From contig NZ_CP037952.1 of the NCBI RefSeq assembly GCF_004358345.1, forward strand, positions 2,418,001-2,482,000: a stretch of 64,000 nucleotides of DNA, read 5' to 3'. This DNA comes from Parashewanella spongiae (lineage in GTDB: Bacteria; Pseudomonadota; Gammaproteobacteria; Enterobacterales; Shewanellaceae). The position numbers and the translations under genes are program-made. Positions 1 through 8,610 of this stretch are shown here, piece after piece; the first letter of the stretch is position 1; every line of letters begins with the position of its first letter. The notes beneath the pieces are model-generated. The model did no database searches and was not told the origin of the DNA. It saw only the letters and a program-made list of their open reading frames with translations.

Positions 1-1
1 G

Positions 2-628
2 TTTATTGAGCGTGGTGGTAAAATCTTGCAGGCAGAATTAGATGATATAGATACAATCGACAAATTGAGTTTAAAATACACCAGCACTGATAACCAGGCT
101 GAGCACATGGTGAATCCTGATAAGATATTATTAACTACGGGTGCATGGTCTAAAAAGTTTACCACAAAGTTAGGTTATAACGTGCCTTTAGACACAGAGC
201 GTGGTTACCACTTGATGCTGCCAAATAAAATTCCGTTAAACAGACCTGTAACATCTTTTGAAAGAAAATTCATTATTACACCAATGAATGATGGAACAAG
301 ACTTGCTGGAATGGTGGAGTTTGGAGGTTTACATGCACCAAAGTCGAAAGGGTGCACAGAACGGTTTTTAGTGCATGGGAAAGCAATAATACCTATGTTA
401 AATGTGGATGAACCTCATAATGGTATTGAGTGGATGGGATTCAGGCCGTCACTGCCCGATAGCTTACCGGTGCTGGGGAAAACAAAACATTCAAGTGTAT
501 TTGTATCCTTTGGACATCAACATCTTGGATTAACTTGGTCTGCATTGACAGCAAAACTTGTAGCACAACAAATTACCGGCCGTACAGTGGATATTGATAT
601 GAAACCGTACAGTATTGAACGATTTTAA
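2..628 (+). CDS. FAD-dependent amino-acid oxidoreductase (DadA/DAO family), 3' part
   Basis: C-terminal part of a D-amino-acid dehydrogenase-like flavoenzyme. The frame is open to the left edge (reading F-I-E-R-G-G-K from base 2), so the N-terminal FAD-binding Rossmann region lies outside the window. The end of the protein carries the family signature: a G-F-R-P-S-L-P-D-S-L-P-V-L-G stretch followed by F-G-H-Q-H-L-G-L-T, which in DAO-fold enzymes contacts the flavin. Such enzymes oxidise D-amino acids or D-hydroxyproline and pass electrons to the respiratory chain. The FGHQHLGLT wording resembles hydroxyproline-type dehydrogenases, but the substrate cannot be fixed from this fragment. The first possible start inside the window (TTG at 26) is not the true start. 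Confidence 0.85.
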   Translation, partial: FIERGGKILQAELDDIDTIDKLSLKYTSTDNQAEHMVNPDKILLTTGAWSKKFTTKLGYNVPLDTERGYHLMLPNKIPLNRPVTSFERKFIITPMNDGTRLAGMVEFGGLHAPKSKGCTERFLVHGKAIIPMLNVDEPHNGIEWMGFRPSLPDSLPVLGKTKHSSVFVSFGHQHLGLTWSALTAKLVAQQITGRTVDIDMKPYSIERF

Positions 629-854
629 TATTAATAAACCACATTCGCCCCTTGTGAAAATATATTCATAAAGGTCGAGTGTTACACCAATTACAGTAAT
701 TAAATGCTTAACTCAGAGCTAGGTATGCGCACAAAGTACAAACGAAATTGGTGTAAACATAGTTATTACCGACATACAAAACTGTCGTTATTACATTGCT
801 ACGTTGAGACAATTTTGTGAAGTATTCTTTATAAACCAAAGTGTGCGCATACAA

Positions 855-1015
855 CTGACATTGAACACATCTATTAAAAAACCAAAATTAATGAATAGTA
901 ACTCATCTTTGCGTTGTGAAAATGTTCATATCGGTTAATTTAAAGTAAAACATAGATAAAAAGTGATTTCTTATTCAACCTTAACCACATAACTATTTCG
1001 TGTGCGCAATGTCAG
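855..1015. repeat. 161-bp MITE, copy A
   Basis: A short non-coding element with imperfect terminal inverted repeats: it begins CTGACATTGAACAC and ends GTGTGCGCAATGTCAG. It is flanked on both sides by ATACAA (849-854 and 1016-1021), a 6-bp target duplication. A second copy of identical length lies inverted at 6640-6800. It has no coding capacity, so it would have to be moved in trans by a transposase not seen in this window. Confidence 0.75.
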
Positions 1016-1123
1016 ATACAAGCTCCCGAAGTGCAAGGCTAAAGGTTTCCATTACTGCGTTGCACCTTCTTGAAGTAGAGTAGGCTACTGGCTTCGCTAT
1101 CGCTTATCCAGCAGCCCCTCTTC

Positions 1124-1157
1124 GATTCCGTGCATGAGGTTTTCCCTCACACGGCTC
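1124..1157 (-). ncRNA. Group II intron domain V
   Basis: On the minus strand this reads GAGCCGTGTGAGG, a GAAAA-type loop, then CCTCATGCACGG. It is the conserved 34-nt catalytic hairpin of group II introns with its AGC-type triad near the base. It sits about 40 bases downstream of the intron-encoded reverse transcriptase and is followed by domain VI, as expected. Confidence 0.8.
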
Positions 1158-1194
1158 TGTTGTTACACTTCTCTCAGCCCCTTCACTTTGCTTA

Positions 1195-2475
1195 TCATCT
1201 TGTCGTGGGTAAATACTCAAGACCAGCTTGGCGTAATTTTTCGTAAGCACCTCGTGATAGATACTTGCTTCGACGTTGACTTAAGCGACGATGCCAGCGA
1301 TAGAACCGGTTTACTACAAATCCATTTATTCTGAAAAATACACCTCTGGGATAACCTATCCCACCAAAATAGTGTTTCCATCCCCTCAGAACTTGATTAA
1401 CCTTATTTATCAGTACGCCAAGTGTATTTGAGGTTCGGTGTTTCACTATGTCTCTGATTTTATTTTTCAGCTTTGTTTGGCTCTTCTTAGACGCCTCTAT
1501 CTTGATGTAACTGGTGCCTTTGATGAGGCCTGTGATCCGTTGAAAGTTAAAACCGAGGAAATCAAACTCATTCATCAGCTTTCCCATATCCACACAGTGG
1601 GTTTTACTTTGATTTAGCTTCAGACCTTCATCACTTAATTGCTGTGTTATCCAGTCCAGTTGCTCTTGTGTGTAGGTTTGCTTATGAAGTACAACAAAAT
1701 CATCTGCATAGGTAACGATTTTACACGGTGTTTTTTCGTGTATTTTCAAACAGAAATCGTTGAGATAGATGTTAGCCAGTAGTGGAGAGATAACTCCGCC
1801 TTGCGGAGTGCCACATCGGCTTGCTTCTATTCGCCATTTCCCGTTGACCGTCTCTATGCTGATGGGCGCTTTGATAAAGCTTTTCAGCAAACTCAGAAAG
1901 CTGCTGTCGCTTATTCGCCTTTCTACTTTTGCCATCAACTTAGCGTGCGGGATGGTATCGAAATAGGCGCTCAAGTCAGCATCAAGTACGTGCTGATAGC
2001 CTTGTTTTAGGCTCATTTCAATGACTTTTACCGCTTGCTGGGCGCTTCGACATGGACGATAACCATAACTGTGTTCATGTAAATGAGGTTCGTAGACGGG
2101 TTGCATCACTATTGTCATCGCCATTTGCACAATTCTGTCACTGATTATCGGGATCCCAAGTTTCCGCGTTTTGCCGTTGTCTTTGAGTATTTCTACTCGT
2201 TTGACTGGGCTAGGTCGATAGTTTTTCTGTTGTAATTGAGTTTGAATTTCTTTTAACAGCGCAACGACTTTCTTTTGCTGCTCTAGATAACTGAATGTGA
2301 TGCCATCAATTCCTGCTCCGCCTTTATTGGCTTTGCATCGTCGATAGGCTTCTTCGAGTATATCTAGGCGACTGAGTTTATCGTACAAGCTGTAAAATCG
2401 AAGCTCCGAGTTAAGCTTTGAGCGTAAGTAAAGTTTTCGCTGTAATATTCTGATATTTACTGGAGTGTTAGCCAT
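1195..2475 (-). CDS. ltrA: Group II intron-encoded reverse transcriptase/maturase
   Basis: 426-aa protein that reverse-transcribes and helps splice its host intron. An N-terminal RT-0 region (K-A-N-K-G-G-A-G-I-D-G, about residues 49-60) precedes the palm and fingers. The catalytic motif Y-A-D-D lies near residue 257, preceded by C-G-T-P-Q-G-G-V-I-S-P-L-L. A C-terminal maturase (X) domain carries L-R-G-W-K-H-Y-F-G. No HNH endonuclease zinc motif is visible after it, so this is an En-minus form. The RT appears intact. However, an ISAs1 element lies in the intron RNA upstream of its start, which probably disables splicing and mobility of this copy. Confidence 0.92.
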   Translation of the reverse strand: MANTPVNIRILQRKLYLRSKLNSELRFYSLYDKLSRLDILEEAYRRCKANKGGAGIDGITFSYLEQQKKVVALLKEIQTQLQQKNYRPSPVKRVEILKDNGKTRKLGIPIISDRIVQMAMTIVMQPVYEPHLHEHSYGYRPCRSAQQAVKVIEMSLKQGYQHVLDADLSAYFDTIPHAKLMAKVERRISDSSFLSLLKSFIKAPISIETVNGKWRIEASRCGTPQGGVISPLLANIYLNDFCLKIHEKTPCKIVTYADDFVVLHKQTYTQEQLDWITQQLSDEGLKLNQSKTHCVDMGKLMNEFDFLGFNFQRITGLIKGTSYIKIEASKKSQTKLKNKIRDIVKHRTSNTLGVLINKVNQVLRGWKHYFGGIGYPRGVFFRINGFVVNRFYRWHRRLSQRRSKYLSRGAYEKLRQAGLEYLPTTR

Positions 2476-2531
2476 ATGGCAATTTCACCTCAAAAGTTAC
2501 GTTAAAAACGGGTGTAACACTGAGCCCCTTC

Positions 2532-3773
2532 CCAGGGCGGGATCGCGCTTTAGGTCTTGAAAAAAATAATTAAAGAAATTTTGAACTTTCCTCTATAACG
2601 ATGATCAGATCGACAAATGAATACTGATTTGAGCCTGATTATGGACGTAATGAAAGAGATTGAGCAAATTGAAGACCATCGTGTAGAAGCCAATAAAGAG
2701 TATGATTTAGCGGATATTATTTTTCTTACTATTGCCGCAGTGCTTTGCGGTGCGACAGGGTGGAAAGCCATCAACATTTTTGGGGAAGCTCAATTAGATT
2801 GGTTAAGACAATACCGTCCATTTAGTAACGGTATCCCGACAAGACATTCAATTGGAAGAATAATTAGAGGTGTTAAAGCCGAAAGTATGATGTCTTGCTT
2901 TATTAACTTTTCCAACACATTACGGGAACGAGATGGTAAAGAGCATATCAGCTTTGATGGTAAAGTGGCTTGTGGTTCTAAGCACGGGGATAACGTAGCA
3001 GCGCTTCAACTAATGACGGCAATGGTTGTGGATAATGGACTGATAATACGTCAAAAAGAAACGTCGACTAAAACGAACGAAATCCCTGTAATGCAATCCA
3101 TGCTAAAACACATGGACATTGAAAATGCAGTTATTACCGCTGACGCCATGCACTGCCAGAAAGAAACTACAGCCTTAATACGTGAGGGAAAAGGTGATTA
3201 CGTTCTTCAAGTGAAAAAGAATCAAGGTAAATTACTTGCTGAAATTGAAGCTTATTTTCATAAGTGCTATAGAGATACACCAGAGCTTTTAAAAAAGAAT
3301 CACTTTACAGAATTAGACGGTGAGCACGGACGAATTAATGAAAGACATTATCGCCTTTTGCCAATTACAAATTGGTTTGACGAAACAGCTAAATTTGTAG
3401 GCAGTCATGCCGTTGTTGAAGTCACTCGAATGCGAGAGCTGAAGAATAAATCAAGTCAAGAAACGTCTTACTACATAACTTCGTTAGCCAGTGATGTGAA
3501 AGATATCGCTAAATATATACGGAAGCATTGGGCAATTGAAAATAGTCAGCATTGGGTTCTCGATGTCACTTTTAAAGAGGATGCCTGTAAAATTTATGCT
3601 GATGATGGTGCAAAAAATTTGGCTACAATCAGAAGAAAGATTTTGAACTTAGTTAAAAGTCACTCTTCAAAAGACAGTGTTGCTGGCAAGATGCAGAGAG
3701 CCTGCTGGGATGCAAAATTTAGGGCTGAGATTTTGTTTGGTGAATATTTCATCAAAGCATAATCCCGCCCTGG
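2532..3773 (+). mobile_element. ISAs1-family insertion sequence
   Basis: 1242-bp element with perfect 12-bp terminal inverted repeats: CCAGGGCGGGAT at the left and ATCCCGCCCTGG at the right. A 9-bp direct duplication AGCCCCTTC flanks it (2523-2531 and 3774-3782). Length, duplication size and transposase all fit the ISAs1 family. It sits inside the group II intron between the intron RNA and the RT start codon. Confidence 0.92.
2617..3762 (+). CDS. ISAs1-family transposase
   Basis: 381-aa DDE transposase of the ISAs1 (H-repeat-associated) type. The N-terminus has the family signature I-E-D-H-R, then Y-D-L-A-D-I-I-F-L-T-I-A-A-V-L-C-G. The first catalytic Asp region is I-S-F-D-G-K-V-A (about 107-114), the second V-I-T-A-D-A-M-H-C-Q (about 173-182), and the C-terminal part has H-W-A-I-E-N followed by D-V-T-F-K-E-D. 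The frame is uninterrupted and fills the element between its inverted repeats, so this copy looks able to move. Confidence 0.93.
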   Translation: MNTDLSLIMDVMKEIEQIEDHRVEANKEYDLADIIFLTIAAVLCGATGWKAINIFGEAQLDWLRQYRPFSNGIPTRHSIGRIIRGVKAESMMSCFINFSNTLRERDGKEHISFDGKVACGSKHGDNVAALQLMTAMVVDNGLIIRQKETSTKTNEIPVMQSMLKHMDIENAVITADAMHCQKETTALIREGKGDYVLQVKKNQGKLLAEIEAYFHKCYRDTPELLKKNHFTELDGEHGRINERHYRLLPITNWFDETAKFVGSHAVVEVTRMRELKNKSSQETSYYITSLASDVKDIAKYIRKHWAIENSQHWVLDVTFKEDACKIYADDGAKNLATIRRKILNLVKSHSSKDSVAGKMQRACWDAKFRAEILFGEYFIKA

Positions 3774-4689
3774 AGCCCCTTCCCTGATGTGAAGTTATGT
3801 TGTCTTCACGGTTAACGGTACTATGGGCTCATCCGACTGCCTGAGCGCCCTATCTGAAATTTCGGTTTACCTTATATTCGGATAGTGGAAGTCACTACCT
3901 TCCAACACTCAGGCTCTCCCACGTTCACTTTATTTCCTTCAATACATGCCACTTCATATTACGCCGGAAGATCAAACAGATGCATTTACCAGTTGCTTCT
4001 CTGTTTGTGTCAGGGTTCGTCAACTAGGAAAGACTCCCCATCTTCATTTTTTGATTTACGACGCTTAACTGAATTCGCTTGATGCTGCGGCCTACATTGC
4101 ATCTCAACCTTTATTCAAGGCCTTTGTCACAGGGCTTCATGTCATAGCGGTTACCCATTATGCATGCCCGTCAGATTTCGGGATGAACTGGTAATTATCC
4201 CGTCAGGTACGTTTCAACCTGATGGACTTATTATAAATAATAACGTTGCTGTCTCTGGTTTATGGCCATGTAATCGCTTGGCTGCGTATACGTTGAGACA
4301 AATCCCGCAACAGAATAAAGCGCTTCGTGGCGCTCCCTAGAAACATCAGTTGACTGCGTTCTCAAGCGTAGAAAAAATGACTGATAGTAAGACGTAGCTT
4401 GCAGCAAGTAGTTATTCTACTTGCAAAAGTTACAACGCAGATAGCAGTCATTTTAGCAAGCTTGTGAGCGTAGAGTACTTCACTCATTGGGTGAAAGCCA
4501 TGATGATAAAATCATCATATTGCTCAAACAGTTACTCATATACTCAGCGTTCAACTGATGATTTTAGGTTGAATTATCCCGATAGTACTTCGAACATACG
4601 CCTTGTACTGAAAACCTTTATCTCTTGCTGAGTGAGAGATTAATTACTGTAATTGGTAGAAGATAAATAGTTCAATCTCAACTGTAGGA

Positions 4690-6426
4690 TTAATATCCTA
4701 CAGTTTCACTTCCACCACGACGTAAATCAGAAGCCCCAAATAGCCCATCATCAGTGATTTCAATTGATTGAGTACTTCCCATAGCACGTTTAATTTTAAC
4801 AGTATGACCTTTTTCTTTTAATAAACGTATGGTGTCACCATTTAAACTTTTTTCAACGCGAATTTCGTCAGGTAGCCATTGGTGATGAACTCTTGATGCA
4901 TTGGTTGCTTCAGCGATGTTCATGCGGTGATCAATGACATTCATAATAATTTGAAGCGTTGTTGTAATAATTCTCGATCCCCCCGGGCTACCTGTAACAA
5001 TAAATGGTTTATTGTTTTCAAACACAATCGTTGGACTCATTGAACTTAATGGACGCTTTCCACCACTCACTTCATTAGCGCTGCCACCAATAAGATCGTA
5101 GCCGTTGGGAACCCCTGCTTTTGCGGAAAAATCATCCATTTCATTATTCAGCAAAATCCCCGTTCCTTTTGCGACAAGACCAGATCCATAGCTGAAGTTT
5201 AAAGTGTAGGTATTTGATACTGCGTTACCCCATTGATCTACCACTGAGAAGTGAGTGGTTTGATCGCTCTCATAAGGGGAAAGCTTACCTGGTTTCACTT
5301 CATCTGAAGGCGTAGCCTTATTCAGTGCAATGCTTTTTGTGAGCTCTTTGGCGTAGAGTTTACTTGTCAGTTGATTTAAAGGGACATGAGTGAAGTCTGG
5401 ATCACCAAGAAACTCACTTCGATCGGCATATGCACGTTTCATTGCCTCTGACATTAAGTGGATTGTTTGTGCGGTATTATGACCAAATTGGTTGATAGGA
5501 TAATTCTCAAGGATATTCAACATCTCAATGATATGAACACCCCCAGATGATGGTGGAGGCATTGATACGATTTGATATCCGCGATATGTTCCAGTGACAG
5601 GCTTCCTTTCAGCAACGGAATAATTTTCAAGATCTGATAGTGTCATTATTCCACCAGCTTCTTGAACCGCTGACACAATTTTTTGAGCAGTTCTGCCTTT
5701 ATAAAACCCTTTTGAGCCATGACGAGCGATGAGTTCAAGTGATTGGGATAAATCTGTTTGAAAAAGGCGATCACCTATCTCATAGTTATCACCATTCTCT
5801 TTATAAAAAATTTCAACAGAACTGGGCCATTGCGAAATTCTCCTTTTTCCTGAAGCGAGCGACGTTGCTAAATCTGGCGTCACTTTTATTCCATTTTTTG
5901 CGAGTTTAATAGCTGGTGAAATAACCTGTTTGAGTGACAAGGTGCCATATTTTTCGAGTGCATGGGTTAGGCCTAGTACTGTACCGGGCACGCCAACCGC
6001 TAAGCCATGCTCTCGACTCAATTTTGCAACAGCATTTCCGTGTTCATTAAGAAAAATATCTTTATGGGCTTTGGACGGAGCCATTTCACGGTAGTCGATC
6101 GCAATGGTTTTTTTCTTATCAGCAAGATAAACGAGCATGAAGCCACCACCACCCAAATTACCAGCCCGAGGCAATGTGACAGCTAGAGCAAACCCTACAG
6201 CAACAGCAGCATCAACGGCGTTACCTCCGTTTTTTAGCACTTCAATACCAATTTGACTAGCCAAAGCTTCTTGGCTAGATACCATTCCATGTTTAGCCCA
6301 AACAGGTTGAGCCGTAGCCATTCCACTATAAATAGCTGATGGATTAGCAGAAGTTTGATGTGGAAGAATTATGATAAAAGACACAAATACAGCCAGTAGC
6401 ATTTGTGTAGTCTTCAATGAGCGCAT
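4690..6426 (-). CDS. ggt: Gamma-glutamyltransferase
   Basis: Periplasmic enzyme that removes or transfers the gamma-glutamyl group of glutathione and related peptides. A signal peptide is present (hydrophobic stretch ending near A-S-A). The protein is made as a precursor that cleaves itself before the catalytic Thr; the site is visible as D-Q-T-T-H-F-S-V-V-D (Thr about residue 390), with the oxyanion and substrate segments S-M-S-P-T-I-V and G-S-P-G-G-S-R downstream. Its ~578 aa match the family. A TTG at 6432 would add two residues, but AGGGA placed eight bases before ATG favours 6426. It stands alone with no operon partner. Confidence 0.95.
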   Translation of the reverse strand: MRSLKTTQMLLAVFVSFIIILPHQTSANPSAIYSGMATAQPVWAKHGMVSSQEALASQIGIEVLKNGGNAVDAAVAVGFALAVTLPRAGNLGGGGFMLVYLADKKKTIAIDYREMAPSKAHKDIFLNEHGNAVAKLSREHGLAVGVPGTVLGLTHALEKYGTLSLKQVISPAIKLAKNGIKVTPDLATSLASGKRRISQWPSSVEIFYKENGDNYEIGDRLFQTDLSQSLELIARHGSKGFYKGRTAQKIVSAVQEAGGIMTLSDLENYSVAERKPVTGTYRGYQIVSMPPPSSGGVHIIEMLNILENYPINQFGHNTAQTIHLMSEAMKRAYADRSEFLGDPDFTHVPLNQLTSKLYAKELTKSIALNKATPSDEVKPGKLSPYESDQTTHFSVVDQWGNAVSNTYTLNFSYGSGLVAKGTGILLNNEMDDFSAKAGVPNGYDLIGGSANEVSGGKRPLSSMSPTIVFENNKPFIVTGSPGGSRIITTTLQIIMNVIDHRMNIAEATNASRVHHQWLPDEIRVEKSLNGDTIRLLKEKGHTVKIKRAMGSTQSIEITDDGLFGASDLRRGGSETVGY

Positions 6427-6639
6427 GAACAATCCCTAGTTTTCTATTTATAAAAAGGAATGTGCCACATTTAGTTAATAATAGGAATTAATTATTTTAA
6501 TGCTAACCAGATTCCGACATTGGAAATTACATTACCAGTAAATTAAAATTAGAAGGATTCACTATGGGGCTGTGACAAGTATTTTTTAGTTTTTTTACCC
6601 AGCAACAAATAAAAATAGTTAATTGATGACAGCCTCGAG

Positions 6640-6800
6640 CTGACATTCCGCACAAGGAATAGTTATGAGGTTAAGGTTGAATAAGAAATCACTTTTTATC
6701 TATGTTTTACTTTAAATTAACCGATATGAACATTTTCACAACGCAAAAATGAGTAACCATTCATTAATTTTAGGTTTTTAATAGATGTGCTAAATGTCAG
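6640..6800. repeat. 161-bp MITE, copy B (inverted)
   Basis: Same length and about 90% identical by eye to copy A at 855-1015, but in the opposite orientation. The ends read CTGACATTCCGCACA and, inverted, CTGACATTTAGCACA. The flanks CTCGAG (6634-6639) and CTCTAG (6801-6806) differ at one base, consistent with an aged 6-bp target duplication. It fills most of the otherwise empty 6433-6813 interval upstream of ggt. Confidence 0.75.
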
Positions 6801-6813
6801 CTCTAGTATAAAT

Positions 6814-7137
6814 TTAATTCATTTCTCCAAAGTCTTGCGGGGCATCTTCTAAGTTTATTTGAAGTGCTACGTGAAATGTATCAAGAGCTTGTGTTGCACA
6901 TCGACAAACTTGACCTGTCACAGATATCGCAATATCTGTACCTGGATTAAAAGTGATACAAACGTATGAACCAAGTGAAAATGGGAAAGGGCACTCAAAA
7001 CGAATGCCTATTTGAGATATATCCATACAAGAAACTATTTGATGCCTTGGTAGTCCATTGTCGTCAGTCCATTCAAGTTGAACTTTTAAATAATCGAGTT
7101 CAATTCTGGTTGAACGGCGTTTTTCGGTCGTAGGCAT
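6814..7137 (-). CDS. PilZ-domain protein
   Basis: 107-aa stand-alone PilZ domain, a likely cyclic-di-GMP receptor. The two binding motifs are present: R-R-S-T-R (RxxxR) near residues 7-11 and D-I-S-Q-I-G (D/NxSxxG) near residues 39-44, followed by the beta-barrel ending in C-R-C-A-T. No output domain is attached, so it probably acts by binding another protein. It lies just downstream of the NnrS gene on the same strand (76-bp gap) and may be co-transcribed with it. Motility or surface attachment are usual targets of such proteins, but nothing here specifies one. Confidence 0.9.
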   Translation of the reverse strand: MPTTEKRRSTRIELDYLKVQLEWTDDNGLPRHQIVSCMDISQIGIRFECPFPFSLGSYVCITFNPGTDIAISVTGQVCRCATQALDTFHVALQINLEDAPQDFGEMN

Positions 7138-7213
7138 TATTCAGCCTTCCTTGGCGAATTTTCATAAATATTGTTTTTAATCATAGAACTAAAACAATAA
7201 AAAACCTAATAAA

Positions 7214-8386
7214 TCAACCAGGGCGACCATCAATTCTTGCTTTGCAAAGCATTGAGCTATAAAAAATTACAAAAAGTCCAAACGCAATTATCCATAACAC
7301 AGCGGTTAAAATGAGTAATGGTTGGTAATAAGTAGGGATTAATGTTGCCACTATTCGACTAAGAGTAGCTAACAGAATACAGCCGAAACCCAACACTACC
7401 GGCTTTGGCGGCACAAGTTGACGGCCTGTGTGCCCAAGCGAAACTCTTGCCATCATCCCTAATATCATTCCCGCCATACCACCAACCGTGATAGCGTGAA
7501 TACCTGCAGACAGAGGTAAGCCAGCTGCAATCATTAGCAAGCCAATCGGAATAAATACATAGCTTAAATGAAGTGACCATAATAAAGGTACTTTAAAAGT
7601 ATGCGTCCAGCCCCATCGACTCCAGCGAATAAGCAATATAGATCCTGACAGTGCAGCAAAAATAGTAATGGCTGTTTGTTGTTGGATAAGAATAGAACCT
7701 ATTAGTAAGACCAACGAAGTAAAGGTAAGTTTTTCGATCCAATTTATGCTTGGTTGGCGTTTCCAATCACTTGCACGATCAGTAAAGAATGGAATGACTC
7801 TTCCTCCAATCATGGTTACTACTATCGTAATAGTGAAAACTCCGCCATAGTGTGCACTTTGAATTAATTCAGGGTTATTGGTCACTAATCCATAATAAGA
7901 AATGGCATTAGTCAAAGTCAGCAGAAATAAAATCGGTACAAAAGTAAAGTTTTGCCATTGTTTTACGGGCAAAACAGCTTTTGCCATAAGAAATGCTGTT
8001 ATGGGTAAAAATAGCAAGTCTAATGCTGCGACGATTGGAAATATCACCCAATCTTGATTTAAGAGTAAAATTCGTGGAGCTGTCCACAGAGCAAATAGTA
8101 ATGCCAGAGGAATCCCTTTTATGCTTGGACGGCCTGTCCAATTTTGAACTGCAGTTAATAGAAAGCCTGCAATAATAGCTGTTACAAATCCAAATAACAT
8201 TTCATGTGCGTGCCACCAAACAGTATTACCATGTGGACTGAACTGGAAATTGCCAGTCAAAAATAATATCCATAACGTTAATGCTATTATGCTAAACACA
8301 CTTCCGAAAAGGAAAAATGGGCGAAAACCGAGTCTAAATAATGGCACTTTAGGTTGCTTCTGGGCAGGTTCATCAATATTGAGCAT
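7214..8386 (-). CDS. nnrS: NnrS family membrane protein
   Basis: 390-aa polytopic inner-membrane protein with about twelve hydrophobic segments. Family marks: R-L-G-F-R-P-F-F-L at the N-terminus, W-W-H-A-H-E-M-L-F-G-F near residues 58-68, and G-I-H-A-I-T-V-G-G-M-A-G-M-I followed by R-V-S-L-G-H-T-G-R near 292-322. The conserved His residues are probable heme or copper ligands. NnrS proteins are associated with nitric oxide stress and denitrification regulons. No other denitrification gene is nearby. No clear FNR or NorR site was found in the AT-rich 8387-8610 upstream stretch. Confidence 0.9.
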   Translation of the reverse strand: MLNIDEPAQKQPKVPLFRLGFRPFFLFGSVFSIIALTLWILFLTGNFQFSPHGNTVWWHAHEMLFGFVTAIIAGFLLTAVQNWTGRPSIKGIPLALLFALWTAPRILLLNQDWVIFPIVAALDLLFLPITAFLMAKAVLPVKQWQNFTFVPILFLLTLTNAISYYGLVTNNPELIQSAHYGGVFTITIVVTMIGGRVIPFFTDRASDWKRQPSINWIEKLTFTSLVLLIGSILIQQQTAITIFAALSGSILLIRWSRWGWTHTFKVPLLWSLHLSYVFIPIGLLMIAAGLPLSAGIHAITVGGMAGMILGMMARVSLGHTGRQLVPPKPVVLGFGCILLATLSRIVATLIPTYYQPLLILTAVLWIIAFGLFVIFYSSMLCKARIDGRPG

Positions 8387-8610
8387 AGATATTCTTATAT
8401 CCGAGTGATCTTATCAAGTATTATAAAGTAATTTAAAATCTGACTTTCTAATTTAGATCATAAAAACGTGATTTTGATTCATCTTTGTTGGCTAATATAG
8501 ACATGTTTAGAGTTCATCAAGATTAAAGATAAAGTAACTCGCTATCATTAGGATCGTGACCATCACAACTTGTTATCATTATTTTGTAGATCTTTGTTAA
8601 TAGTATAATT

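Larger units (their letters stand above)
1075..4227 (-). mobile_element. Group II intron, interrupted by an ISAs1 element
   Basis: Minus-strand retroelement consisting of a reverse transcriptase gene plus structured RNA. Downstream of the gene lie a domain V hairpin (1124-1157) and a domain VI helix with a candidate bulged branch A at 1081, seven bases from the proposed 3' end at 1075. The 5' end at 4227 (RNA starting GU) was placed by comparing flanks with the uninterrupted repeat at 58.7 kb: there AATAATTCAAG is continuous, here it is split into AATAA and TTCAAG. Removing the IS and one target copy leaves about 1.9 kb, a normal size for such introns. The boundaries are inferred; the 5' end does not show the usual GUGYG. 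Confidence 0.75.
684..4658. repeat. Palindromic-end dispersed repeat hosting nested insertions
   Basis: The two ends are inverted copies of one terminus: CACCAATTACAGTAATTAA near 685 and TTAATTACTGTAATTGGTA ending at 4658. The arms run on inward with matches to the repeat at 58585-58982: the TCAGTACAAGGCG-type motif, the AACGCAGTAATGG motif and the TAGCTCTGAG motif. Without its insertions the host would be about 0.65 kb of non-coding DNA. It contains a 161-bp MITE (855-1015) and a group II intron (1075-4227), which itself contains an ISAs1 element. The 4228-4689 stretch has no credible gene. That this was one element is inferred from alignment by eye with the 58.6-kb copy. Confidence 0.55.

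Noticed and set aside
1134-1334. Plus-strand open frame of 66 codons
   Set aside because: Antisense to intron domain V and the reverse transcriptase 3' end.
3885-4082. Plus-strand open frame of 65 codons
   Set aside because: Lies antisense within the group II intron RNA domains; no family resemblance and no RBS.
8440-8480. Possible FNR/NnrR-type site upstream of nnrS
   Set aside because: Only loose half-site matches; no convincing palindrome at a sensible distance.
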